Shown: piece after piece, positions 6,541 to 13,842 of the stretch
Layout of the letters: each line of letters starts with the position of its first letter
How positions within the stretch are numbered: the stretch's first letter is position 1
Source of the DNA: Lachnospiraceae bacterium
Lineage (GTDB): Bacteria; Bacillota_A; Clostridia; Lachnospirales; Lachnospiraceae
Reading direction: 5' to 3'
DNA length: 19,964 nt
Assembly (NCBI GenBank): GCA_004556565.1
Contig: SFGN01000047.1
Location: 1-19,964, forward strand
The notes under the pieces: generated by a model
The model's input: only the letters and a program-made list of their open reading frames with translations
Told to the model about the DNA's origin: nothing
Database searches by the model: none
Made by a program: the position numbers and the translations under genes

Positions 6541-9500
6541 TTAGTCATCATTACGGTTTCTGCGTCTCTTAATCAGCAGAACCGCACCAATAACTACAAC
6601 TGCCAGAATCAAAATGTAAGGAACGGTTTCCAGGGAAATGCCAGTGTCGATTTGAACAGTCTTGTCGTTGTTGATGACCAGCTTGCCATCCTGTTCCGGC
6701 ATGGTAAACTTAAAGATGCCATCCCTTTCCGACGTAGCGGTCAATGTAACGGTCGTTCCCGTACCATTGCTCGGGATATAGCCATTGCTCTTCGTAAGGT
6801 CTTCCGTCACCGTCACTTCGGCTCCGACGGGCACCCGGAAGGTTCTGCTTTCGCCGCCTTTCAAGGTGAAGGTCTCGGGGTTTTCGCCATAGTGCAGGGT
6901 AAAGCTAAATACATCATTGGCGTTATACATATTGCCGGAGACCGTCTTTTGAATGGTCAGTTCCACCGTGTTCAGCTTCCAGATGGCATACAGGGTAGTT
7001 ACATCCTTGTCGAGTGTAATGCTTCCTTGACCCAACTGGTAAGTAGGCGTCGTTGCGTCCGGATTTTCGTCCCAGCCCAGCAGGGTGTAATTATCCCGTG
7101 TGAAATGAGGGGTGGTTCCGTCCATGTTGTCCCAGATGGAAACAACACTGTTTCTTGCCCAGTTCTCGGCCACATCGTCGCCCTCACCGCCGTTGGCGTT
7201 ATAAATCAGCTTTACGGCATCGGTGGACCACTGTGCCTCGAACTGCATGAGGTTTCGTGTCACCAGCACATAGCGTCCCGGCTGATAGATGGCGCCATTG
7301 GGAGCTTTCCAGCCAACAAAAGTCAGATTCGGATCATTCGGGACACTGCCATCTGTCCATACCGCAGTATATTGCGGAAGCTGTACAGATGCCTCATTGA
7401 TGGCAAAATCACGCTCATCTACGACTTCCTGGGTGGCGTTATCTCCGCCAATGCCCGGCAGATAACTGACCTTACCATTGGTGCCACTCCACTTTGCATA
7501 AAGTTTCAGAACACCGTTTCCATCCACATGGTTAGCACCTACGGCAGAGGTGAAGTCAAAGGGAACCAACTGACCATTCTGATACCAATACCATCCAAGG
7601 AAGCTATCCTGCACAGCGGAAGGTACCAGTTTGTCGTCAATTTTTCCGCCTTCGGCAAAGCCCTGCCAGGCATAGGGGTCAGCATCGTCCATATAGAGGT
7701 AATACTCAGCACGGAACTGATTCGGCTCCCACTTGGCGTAGAGGTTCATATTGGCGGTAATGGAGGAATTCTCGTCGGGCTTATACTCCGTTCCCGGTGT
7801 AAACTCAGAGGTGGTGTACCATCCGGCGAAAACGTACCCCGCTTTCGTCATGGTCGTTTCCAGGGATTTCAGCAGGTCAGTATCCTCGTTGTAGATCTTG
7901 TCACCATAAAGATACGCTTCGTTCTGAGGATCGGTTGCGCTGTGGGTATCGTCATTTGTCCAGACGTTCAGCGTCAAATTGTTTCGGTCATACAGAAGGA
8001 CCTGACAGTTATCGCCACTGGATATCTGGTTGGGGAATGTTTCATCAAACTTTGCTTTTAGCGAGCTGCCTGTATTGACAGACAGATTGTCGATGCTCAT
8101 AGAACTACCATATTGGTCTAGAAGCGTCGGCTTTCTGTTAACCGGAGTACATCCATTCAGAGACTTATAGCCAAAATAGCCCGCCTGGGTATATCCCAAC
8201 TGGCACGCCTCTTTATATATGGTGTAGTTCTTACCACCATATATAAAATCAACAGTTTCGCCCGGCAAAGTGGTTCTGGCATAGATCAACCAGTCTTTTT
8301 TAACAATTTTAAAAACATCTGGAAGCGTACCTGTTCCGACCAGTTTACCATCGACTATTTTCAATCCATTCGTGTTGCTATTACCACCTATAAAGAGATC
8401 GGCTTCCAAGGTATACATATTGGATGACTGATCTGTTCCATCGGGACGATCCCACGCATAGAAGGTATTGGTTTGCCTTTTACTAGTGTAAGATGGCGTA
8501 TTTCCCTCGGAATCCTTGACCCAGGCAACCTGAGGCCAGACGGCGGTGATATCCTCGCCATATTTGGCGGTAAAGGAGTAGGTGAACTTTGAGTTACTGT
8601 TCTGCGCGTAGGACACAGCATACTTCGTCCGATTGGCTTCCGAAATCAGGTTCGTATAATCAATCGAAGCAGTTGTGCTATTCTGGTCATAGGCAAAGGT
8701 CAGGGTCACCCGTGCCCGGTTATAGTAGACCAGAATCGTGGTGGAGCCATCCGGATTCACCCAACGCTTGTTGGAGGCGGTCTCATACTGGAAATAGGTA
8801 TCCGAGATATCCGGAATTGTGGCGTTGTAACCGCTTACATCTGTTGTCTGCTTGGCGTAGCCGGTCAGCGCACCCTCCATTGTATCCGCATAGCGCACGG
8901 CATGGCTTCCGTTCAGGTTGGTGATGTTGCTGTTCTTTTCAACGGAAACGTAGCTTCCTGCCGGGGCATACACCTTTGCACTCTTGCCCGCAGGGGAATA
9001 CTCCGCATCGTTGGGATTTTCGTACATATAGACGATGGTCACCGGAACCAAATCTGCATCCCAGAAAGCATAGAGGGTCAGATCCTCGTTGACGGGTGTG
9101 GCAAAATCAAATGCCGTGTAGGTGTCCTTATCCGTAGACCAGCCGCGGAAGGTATAGCCCGTACGGGTGGTCTGGCCGCTGGTAGCAGTGTCGCCCTCGG
9201 CAATGATCTGGGAGGGCACTGCCGTACCGCCGTTTGCAATGAAGCTGACGTTCACCGATTTGGCGTACCATGCGTACAGGTTCAGTGTTTTACCATTTGC
9301 ACCCTGGTTAGCTGCATCGCTGATAGGGGTATTAAAATCGAAAGCGTTCAAGTCAGCAACAGGGCTATCGCCCTGCATCGTGGTAGACCAGCCCTTGAAT
9401 ACCTTGCCCACCAGTGTGGGACCCTGGGCAGGTGCTACAGTTTTCCCCGCCATTGCGGAAAGGGTCAGGTGTACGGTCTGACCATCCCGGCTGTAGAAGT

Positions 9501-10494
9501 TGACATAATATACGCCTTCCGCTTCGGGCTCTACCCACTTTGCATGGAGTGTGGTATCAGCGTTGACCACAGTTTCGGAGGTGAATTCCGTGGTCAATGC
9601 TTCATCCGAATACCAGCCGGCGAAGACCTTTACAAACTGTCCGTCCTCACCCTTCCAGACCGGTTCTGGTAAATCAGAAATGGTCTGTCCTCCCGTAACC
9701 GTGGCAGAACTTGGAGCAGGCACATCTGCTGCTGCGGCATCATCTCCCACACTAAAGGTCACGGTATATTCCGGCGCAGATACGGTTACTTGGATGGTTT
9801 CGGTATGTGTAGTCCAATCAGTATATGTCCTATAAGCTTGAGAAGTATAATAGGTATGTGTAATCGTTGCGGTTCCCGCAGAAACACCGGTGACGGTGGC
9901 AGAGGCAGCTTTGTAGTCATCGCCTAAAGTAAAATTAACTTTTGCTACAGCCTCGTTGTCACTTGCCCTGGATTCTTGATGGCCAGAATCCGCTGATGTA
10001 CCAGTAACATTACTTGTAATGGTTGCGCTTTCGCCGATTTTCAAAGTGACGCTATCTTCGCCACCAATGGCTGCAAGGCTGATACCCGTTTCCGGTTGCA
10101 ATGCCCTGTTCTCCAATGTATCTGCTGTATCCATTACTTCCGGAATCAGTGGAGTGGTCGTCTCACCGGTAGGTTCCGCTGTGGATTCCGTCACAGGTTC
10201 TGTTGTAGAACCCGTTGTTGTTTCCAGTGCTGTATCAGAATTGCCTCCATCAACGGACGTATCCTCCAAATTTGATAGAGCCGTCGGTGTGGGGGCAACG
10301 GTAGCTGTAACCTCCGGTTCAACGATAACTTCTTTCGTTGGTTTCTCTGTGGCGATTTCTTCTACTACCGGAGTAGCGTCTGCCTCTAAAGCGATTGCGG
10401 ATATAGGCATTGCCGCTATCAGGCAGACACAGCATAGTAGCAAGGCAATCAGCCTATGGGATAATCCCTTCGTTTTCCTGCTTCTCTTATTCAT
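6541..10494 (-). CDS. Large pilus tip adhesin with Listeria-Bacteroides repeats
   Basis: A 1317-aa wall-sorted surface protein. Residues 1-36 are a long signal peptide; 37-125 a Thr/Glu/Pro-rich stalk; about 145-240 a Big2-like Ig fold (GESATIT, GVSAGTATITHTY). Listeria-Bacteroides (InlB B-type) repeats with the FxGWxxxxx ... LYAxW pattern follow at about 242-320, 329-410, 413-478, 880-922, 926-1002, 1005-1090 and 1095-1172. A larger middle region (about 480-870) has no repeat that I recognise and is the likely ligand-binding part. Residues 1175-1280 form an FctA-like stalk domain (Lys1183, Glu1231, Asn1275/1276 for an isopeptide). The sorting motif is QIDTG (1281-1285), followed by a hydrophobic helix and KRRRNR. 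It is first in the operon, like Cpa of FCT islands. AGGAGGT precedes the ATG at 10494. Confidence 0.88.
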   Translation of the reverse strand: MNKRSRKTKGLSHRLIALLLCCVCLIAAMPISAIALEADATPVVEEIATEKPTKEVIVEPEVTATVAPTPTALSNLEDTSVDGGNSDTALETTTGSTTEPVTESTAEPTGETTTPLIPEVMDTADTLENRALQPETGISLAAIGGEDSVTLKIGESATITSNVTGTSADSGHQESRASDNEAVAKVNFTLGDDYKAASATVTGVSAGTATITHTYYTSQAYRTYTDWTTHTETIQVTVSAPEYTVTFSVGDDAAAADVPAPSSATVTGGQTISDLPEPVWKGEDGQFVKVFAGWYSDEALTTEFTSETVVNADTTLHAKWVEPEAEGVYYVNFYSRDGQTVHLTLSAMAGKTVAPAQGPTLVGKVFKGWSTTMQGDSPVADLNAFDFNTPISDAANQGANGKTLNLYAWYAKSVNVSFIANGGTAVPSQIIAEGDTATSGQTTRTGYTFRGWSTDKDTYTAFDFATPVNEDLTLYAFWDADLVPVTIVYMYENPNDAEYSPAGKSAKVYAPAGSYVSVEKNSNITNLNGSHAVRYADTMEGALTGYAKQTTDVSGYNATIPDISDTYFQYETASNKRWVNPDGSTTILVYYNRARVTLTFAYDQNSTTASIDYTNLISEANRTKYAVSYAQNSNSKFTYSFTAKYGEDITAVWPQVAWVKDSEGNTPSYTSKRQTNTFYAWDRPDGTDQSSNMYTLEADLFIGGNSNTNGLKIVDGKLVGTGTLPDVFKIVKKDWLIYARTTLPGETVDFIYGGKNYTIYKEACQLGYTQAGYFGYKSLNGCTPVNRKPTLLDQYGSSMSIDNLSVNTGSSLKAKFDETFPNQISSGDNCQVLLYDRNNLTLNVWTNDDTHSATDPQNEAYLYGDKIYNEDTDLLKSLETTMTKAGYVFAGWYTTSEFTPGTEYKPDENSSITANMNLYAKWEPNQFRAEYYLYMDDADPYAWQGFAEGGKIDDKLVPSAVQDSFLGWYWYQNGQLVPFDFTSAVGANHVDGNGVLKLYAKWSGTNGKVSYLPGIGGDNATQEVVDERDFAINEASVQLPQYTAVWTDGSVPNDPNLTFVGWKAPNGAIYQPGRYVLVTRNLMQFEAQWSTDAVKLIYNANGGEGDDVAENWARNSVVSIWDNMDGTTPHFTRDNYTLLGWDENPDATTPTYQLGQGSITLDKDVTTLYAIWKLNTVELTIQKTVSGNMYNANDVFSFTLHYGENPETFTLKGGESRTFRVPVGAEVTVTEDLTKSNGYIPSNGTGTTVTLTATSERDGIFKFTMPEQDGKLVINNDKTVQIDTGISLETVPYILILAVVVIGAVLLIKRRRNRNDD

Positions 10495-10683
10495 CGAAAT
10501 ACCTCCTGCTTTATCCATCAGCACCATTCAAGCGCACATATTTTTATTGTTCCTATATGGCAGCCCCGGGCAAAGAAAATCCTCCAATATCTAATAACAG
10601 AGCAAGGACTGCAACCGATCAATTACATTTCTTACTCTGTCCCACCGCACATAATTCATATTATGTCAGGGCTTTTTGATTCC
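10495..10683 (-). other. Leader/intergenic region of the pilus operon
   Basis: The stretch between the recombinase stop and the adhesin start holds the adhesin's AGGAGGT and an AT-rich 7-bp hairpin (10649-10655 with 10660-10666, loop TCAT). I find no convincing -35/-10 pair, no T-run terminator for the recombinase, and no long inverted repeats that would flank an invertible promoter. Read-through from the recombinase gene into the pilus operon therefore remains possible. Confidence 0.4.
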
Positions 10684-11523
10684 CTAAACGACCAGCCCCA
10701 GCCGCTCGATTTTTCTGCGGTGTTCTGTGCCGGTGGTCATAATATAAATGCGGGTCGTGTCAATGCTGCTGTGACCTAAGATGTCAGCCAGCTTCGCAAT
10801 GTCCTTTTCAATTCCATAAAAAGTGCGGGCAAAGAGCTTACGCAGATTGTGCGGAAATACCTTGCTGGGATTCACCTTGGCTTCCTCACATAACGCTTTC
10901 ATCTGCGCCCAGATACAGCTTCGATTCAAAGGTTTTCCGTTTCGGGTGAGAAAAATCACGCCGGAACGGATTTTTTCTTTTTTGGCATAGTCCAACAGCA
11001 ACTTTCTCAACTTACCGGGAATCAGAATGGTTCGGCTCTTGCCCTTGCAATTCACAATGACTTCGCCCTGCTTTACATCCTCTACGGTAAAGAATTTCAG
11101 TTCCGAAACACGGATGCCGGTGCCGCAGATCGTCTGCATGACCAGTTGCAGCTGGGGCTTATTCTTCGCCGCTTCCAACAGGCGCATATACTCTGCCTTG
11201 GTCAGTTCCTTTTCCTCGGCACAGTAAACCTGCTTTTGCTGCTTGATGGCTTTAACCTTGCAGTCAGACCAACCAAGAAAATCCAGCAGACTGTTCAGAC
11301 TTGCCAGCATAGAGTTAATGGAGCGCACCGCATACTCTTTGATCTGCAACTCTTTCTTATAAGCCATCACCACCTCTTTAGTGACAATTTCATCACCAAC
11401 ATAAACGACAAAAGCACGAGCATCCCGGAGATACTTCTCCACGGTTGCCGTGCTTTTTTCTTCCCGGATCAAATATTGGTGATATGACACCATTTGGGTA
11501 TTTGTAATTTTTCTTTCTTCCAT
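10684..11523 (-). CDS. Tyrosine recombinase (XerC/D-like) upstream of pilus operon
   Basis: A 279-aa tyrosine recombinase: SAM-like core-binding domain about 8-98 and catalytic domain about 105-275. Active-site set: Arg138 (GTGIRVSE), Lys162 (CKGKSR), His225/Arg228 (HNLRK), His251 (LGHSS) and nucleophile Tyr260 (TTRIYIM). The compact length and lack of an Arm-type N-terminal domain resemble Xer-type and phase-variation recombinases rather than Tn916 integrases. The start at 11523 follows AGGAGGAAACCAAA; a longer frame from 11580 has no ribosome site. Because it immediately precedes the pilus operon in the same direction, it could control the operon by DNA inversion, or be a remnant of the element that brought the operon. 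No invertible repeat pair was found nearby. Confidence 0.85.
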   Translation of the reverse strand: MEERKITNTQMVSYHQYLIREEKSTATVEKYLRDARAFVVYVGDEIVTKEVVMAYKKELQIKEYAVRSINSMLASLNSLLDFLGWSDCKVKAIKQQKQVYCAEEKELTKAEYMRLLEAAKNKPQLQLVMQTICGTGIRVSELKFFTVEDVKQGEVIVNCKGKSRTILIPGKLRKLLLDYAKKEKIRSGVIFLTRNGKPLNRSCIWAQMKALCEEAKVNPSKVFPHNLRKLFARTFYGIEKDIAKLADILGHSSIDTTRIYIMTTGTEHRRKIERLGLVV

Positions 11524-11549
11524 TTTGGTTTCCTCCTGAGATTTACAAT

Positions 11550-11596
11550 CAAATTTGTTCAGTATCCATATTGTACCCAATCTTCAAACAAATTTG
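11550..11596. promoter_or_regulatory. 10-bp inverted repeat before the recombinase gene
   Basis: CAAATTTGTT (11550-11559) and its exact complement AACAAATTTG (11587-11596) are 27 bases apart, and each arm carries the palindrome CAAATTTG. A -10-like TACAAT (minus strand) lies between the arms. The pair sits 27 bases before the recombinase start, in the divergent region shared with the XRE gene. An operator for the XRE protein is the simplest reading. Confidence 0.45.
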
Positions 11597-11686
11597 CCGC
11601 AAGACACAGCAGGAAAAGCACATGTCTATTGCATATCGTTTCTAATCCGATACGCAATTTTATTATAGTGTAATATTTCCGCTATT

Positions 11687-11745
11687 GCAATTCAAATTGC
11701 GGATTGATTCCGACAGAATTTCTTTCCTGATGGATACAATATAAT
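11687..11745 (+). promoter_or_regulatory. Palindrome and -10 elements before XRE gene
   Basis: A 14-bp palindrome GCAATT-CA-AATTGC (11687-11700) lies upstream of overlapping -10-like words TACAAT (11735-11740) and TATAAT (11740-11745). No good -35 is seen at the right spacing. The palindrome may be a binding site for the XRE regulator encoded just downstream. Confidence 0.35.
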
Positions 11746-11762
11746 AAAAAGGCGGTGATTCT

Positions 11763-12077
11763 ATGTATGATTCTGATTTTGCTCTAAGATTGGCACAGCT
11801 TAGAGCAAAAAAGGGCGTGTCTGCCCGTGATATGAGCCTGTCCCTTGGTCAAAATGCTGGTTACATCAATAATATAGAGAGCGGCAAAGCGCTCCCATCT
11901 ATGGGAACCTTCTTTTATATATGTGAGTATCTGAACATTACACCAAGTGCCTTTTTTGATACAGACACCTCAAACCCTGAAAAGCTGGACAACCTGATAC
12001 AAAAATTGAAAATGCTGAACGACGCCCAGCTCGACTCCATTTCTACACTGATTGATGGAATTGTCGGTAAAAAATAA
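11763..12077 (+). CDS. XRE-family helix-turn-helix regulator
   Basis: A 104-aa transcription regulator with an N-terminal HTH_3 domain (residues about 6-62): LRLAQLRAKKGVSARDMSLS is the first helix pair and QNAGYINNIESGKALPSM the recognition helix and following turn. A short C-terminal helical region (70-100) is probably for dimerisation. AAGGCGG precedes the ATG. It is divergent from the tyrosine recombinase, and the 238-bp gap between them contains two inverted repeats, so mutual control of recombinase and regulator is likely. The domain is clear; the target is inferred. Confidence 0.85.
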   Translation: MYDSDFALRLAQLRAKKGVSARDMSLSLGQNAGYINNIESGKALPSMGTFFYICEYLNITPSAFFDTDTSNPEKLDNLIQKLKMLNDAQLDSISTLIDGIVGKK

Positions 12078-12091
12078 TTTATAAAAGGAAA

Positions 12092-12131
12092 GTGGCCTGA
12101 CACAGCTTTTTAGCTATGCCAAGCCACCTTT
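12092..12131 (+). terminator. Hairpin after XRE gene
   Basis: A long rod-like stem runs from GTGGC (12092-12096) to GCCAC (12123-12127), with regularly spaced single mismatches and an inner AGCT/AGCT pair around a T-rich loop, followed by CTTTACA. The weak T-tail makes it a modest terminator for the regulator, 15 bases past its stop. Confidence 0.5.
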
Positions 12132-12175
12132 ACATAGTATGTACTGCTGCCTTTAATCAGCATAGAAATTTTAAT

Positions 12176-12209
12176 AAAAACCGTCCGTAGAATTTTACCC
12201 ACGGACGGT
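12176..12209 (-). terminator. Terminator of the DUF6061 gene
   Basis: A perfect 9-bp stem ACCGTCCGT/ACGGACGGT (12180-12188 with 12201-12209) is followed leftward by TTTTTATT. It lies eight bases past the DUF6061 stop, a typical rho-independent terminator. Confidence 0.8.
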
Positions 12210-12216
12210 ACGTTAA

Positions 12217-12465
12217 TCAACTATCTAAAGGCTTATACTCAGTTACAGTTTTCAAATAATTTTCCGGATCACCGTTCAAGATAAGATCTGCATACCCAAT
12301 CGGGTCATTATAGATTAGATAGTCCAGTTCTGACCGTTCATACATATTGTCTGCAACTTCGTTCTCAACGGCAATCGTGTCAATCGCAATCATACTTCCA
12401 TCGCTGAATTTCAGTTCCACACAGCAGTTGTCCATATTGTAGGTGCAAGATAATAAGGTACTCAT
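12217..12465 (-). CDS. Small DUF6061-like protein
   Basis: An 82-aa acidic cytoplasmic protein. The C-terminal half (ADNMYERSELDYLIYNDP, then ENYLKTVTEYKPLD) has the form of the DUF6061 family, short proteins frequent in clostridial mobile elements and of unknown function. GGAGGATATATC precedes the ATG. The gene is flanked on both sides by hairpin terminators, so it is an isolated transcription unit; the upstream hairpin (12499-12538) lies in its leader and may attenuate it. No catalytic or DNA-binding motif can be seen. Confidence 0.7.
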   Translation of the reverse strand: MSTLLSCTYNMDNCCVELKFSDGSMIAIDTIAVENEVADNMYERSELDYLIYNDPIGYADLILNGDPENYLKTVTEYKPLDS

Positions 12466-12498
12466 GATATATCCTCCATAATTCGCATTAAAAAATGA

Positions 12499-12538
12499 AA
12501 ATCCCGTCTGACTTCCTGTTAGAAATCAGACGGGATTT
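12499..12538. terminator. 13-bp perfect hairpin in DUF6061 leader
   Basis: Arms AAATCCCGTCTGA (12499-12511) and TCAGACGGGATTT (12526-12538) pair perfectly around a 14-nt loop. Leftward the stem is followed by TTTCATTTTTT and then, about 30 bases on, by the DUF6061 start. It either ends leftward transcription from the right or acts as an attenuator for DUF6061. Rightward only TTTG follows. Confidence 0.65.
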
Positions 12539-12548
12539 GTCCGTATGC

Positions 12549-12627
12549 ACCCCGGAAACCGTCAGCCAACAGTTGATAAGTAAATTAGTTCCTTATCACT
12601 ATTAAGCCTTGATTTTCCGGGGTTTTT
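12549..12627. repeat. Nested inverted repeats with T-tail
   Basis: An outer stem ACCCCGGAAA/TTTCCGGGGT (12549-12558 with 12614-12623) encloses an inner stem TGATAAG/CTTATCA (12574-12580 with 12592-12598). TTTTTGAA follows rightward, so it could be a plus-strand terminator or a small structured RNA. It overlaps the 3' end of the frameshifted small ORF on the other strand. Confidence 0.45.
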
Positions 12628-12762
12628 GAACCATTTTGATATAGTCTGCGCAGTCGATCAGCGCTTGCTGAACTGAGGTGCGCGACGGGCTGCTTTGAGA
12701 CCGTACTGAAATTCTTTGATTGCCGTTTTCCCTTGATATTCCGGGCTTTTTTGCCCTTTCAC
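12602..12762 (-). pseudogene. Frameshifted small ORF, unknown
   Basis: From a GTG at 12762 the frame reads VKGQKSPEYQGKTAIKEF and on to YGLKAARRAPQFSK, then meets TGA. Shifting by one base at AGCAAGCGC continues smoothly as ALIDCADYIKMVQKPRKIKA to a TAA at 12604-12602. The two halves together would give about 53 residues of Lys-rich, helix-forming sequence. I do not recognise the family. The smooth join suggests a single-base indel in a once-intact small gene or in the 3' end of a larger one; an in-frame stop lies just upstream of the GTG. The rest of 12541-12804 holds no other gene. Confidence 0.35.
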
Positions 12763-12804
12763 TTCTCGGTTGTCCTATTCCTTAACCATAAAAATAGGTG
12801 CTTT

Positions 12805-13767
12805 TTACTCTTCCATTTCAAGCTCCAGTCTCTGAAGAATGTCTCTCACAATACCATCATCCTCAAGCAGAGTAATTCCAAAACACTTTTTCCCGGCATC
12901 TTTTAAGGAAGCTCCTATATGGTAAGCATTTTTCTTATCCAGGATTAAAAAGCGATCATGAAACACTTTCGTGTACCGCACTTCCAGCGAAGGATACTGG
13001 CTATTGAAATTATCAACATCTCCTTGCGATAATTTGGTTCTTTTCAATGTGTACATCACAACCGATACATTCTCATTCTTTTTTGCGAGAAGATTTAGAG
13101 TTCCTACATCCACATAGCCATCGATTAAAACGATTTCCTTTTCAGCTTTTTGAATCAGATTAACAATCAGGCTAAAGGCATCATATATCTGGCCGTCAAA
13201 AAACACTTTCTGCTTTGATTCCTCATGGTCAGATATATATTCAAATATCTGATCCAATTTTTCATCCGTTTGCTTTTGATATTCCAGTTGTTTTAATTCC
13301 ACATTACTGATGCGTTCAAAAAGCAGGGCATTATTTGCAATAAATCGCCTCATTTCCACAAATGCGCGCATAATGCCAATACTTACCTTAATCGCTACTT
13401 CGCTATGTAGCACACTCGCCAACATAGAGATTCCCTGCTCTGTAAATACATAAGGAAGTGTCCTACGACCACCATAATTATTTTCGTCCTGCGCAAAACT
13501 TGAAATGCCAGTTTGGCATCTCAAGTTTTGATATTCCTCTTTCGTGAGCTGAAAACGAAAATCTTCTGGAAATCTACTAATATTTCTTTTTACCGCTCTA
13601 TTCAATGCGCCTGTCTCGACCTGATAAAGAACGGCAAGATCACTATCCAGCATGACCTGCTTGTCTCTAATAACATAAATCATTTTTTCAATCGACGGTT
13701 GAACAATTTCAACTAAATCATTTGTAATACCATCCGTCTTTTTTGCTTCTGGTGTAATTTCTGTCAT
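12805..13767 (-). CDS. ORF6N DNA-binding protein with PLD-like C-terminus
   Basis: A 320-aa protein. Residues about 27-140 match the ORF6N (KilA-N-like) domain of phage and mobile-element proteins: VMLDSDLAVLYQVETGALNR, then NISRFPEDFRFQLT, GGRRTLPYVFTEQGISMLAS and MRAFVEMRRF. A coiled region (about 145-185) follows. Residues about 188-318 resemble a phospholipase-D-like fold with an HxRx4D half motif (HDRFLILD, 270-277) and YHIGASLKD. Only one HKD-like half is present, so catalysis would need dimerisation or is absent. AGGGAG precedes the ATG. Codons 81-91 lie inside a 32-bp sequence that recurs, inverted, over the gene's own promoter/leader. The gene follows the first integrase by 57 bases. 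DNA binding is well supported; a stress or phage-related role is inferred. Confidence 0.85.
   Translation of the reverse strand: MTEITPEAKKTDGITNDLVEIVQPSIEKMIYVIRDKQVMLDSDLAVLYQVETGALNRAVKRNISRFPEDFRFQLTKEEYQNLRCQTGISSFAQDENNYGGRRTLPYVFTEQGISMLASVLHSEVAIKVSIGIMRAFVEMRRFIANNALLFERISNVELKQLEYQKQTDEKLDQIFEYISDHEESKQKVFFDGQIYDAFSLIVNLIQKAEKEIVLIDGYVDVGTLNLLAKKNENVSVVMYTLKRTKLSQGDVDNFNSQYPSLEVRYTKVFHDRFLILDKKNAYHIGASLKDAGKKCFGITLLEDDGIVRDILQRLELEMEE
13496..13527 (+). repeat. 32-bp inverted repeat, intragenic copy
   Basis: This 32-bp sequence is an imperfect palindrome (14-bp arms AACTTGAAATGCCA and TGGCATCTCAAGTT around GTT, one mismatch). It encodes the NLRCQTGISS segment of the ORF6N domain. 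It is identical, in inverted orientation, to 13784-13815. Arms of 13-14 bp around a short spacer resemble a tyrosine-recombinase crossover site, or equally a dimeric repressor operator. Confidence 0.85.
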
Positions 13768-13783
13768 AAATTCTCCCTACAAC

Positions 13784-13815
13784 AACTTGAGATGCCAAAC
13801 TGGCATTTCAAGTTT
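13784..13815 (-). repeat. 32-bp inverted repeat, promoter-proximal copy
   Basis: The second copy of the 32-bp palindromic sequence, in inverted orientation to the copy at 13496-13527. Identity stops at both ends right outside the 32 bases. It lies 17 bases upstream of the ORF6N start codon, just before the SD, overlaps the proposed -10 element by two bases and covers the expected transcription start. The 256 bp between the two copies hold the SD, start codon and codons 1-80 of the ORF6N gene. Confidence 0.85.
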
Positions 13816-13842
13816 AGTAATTTATTATCTATCCTTTGCCAA
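13814..13842 (-). promoter_or_regulatory. Likely ORF6N promoter overlapping the palindrome
   Basis: On the minus strand TTGGCA (13842-13837) and TACTAA (13819-13814) are 17 bases apart. The -35 lies inside the end of the integrase gene. The 32-bp palindrome begins at the -10 and spans the start site, the position of a classical repressor operator. Confidence 0.45.

Noticed and set aside
6481..8061. Long plus-strand open frame opposite the adhesin C-terminal half
   Set aside because: It lies antisense to a clear wall-anchored adhesin with recognisable domains, has no SD, and its translation shows no family features; it is a shadow of the repetitive coding strand.
10495..10527. Adhesin start at 10527
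   Set aside because: It has no ribosome site, and AGGAGGT lies inside this stretch right before the ATG at 10494, which begins a normal signal peptide.
10495..10683. Invertible promoter for the pilus operon next to the recombinase
   Set aside because: By eye there are no inverted repeats long enough on both sides of a promoter; only a 7-bp AT-rich hairpin is present.
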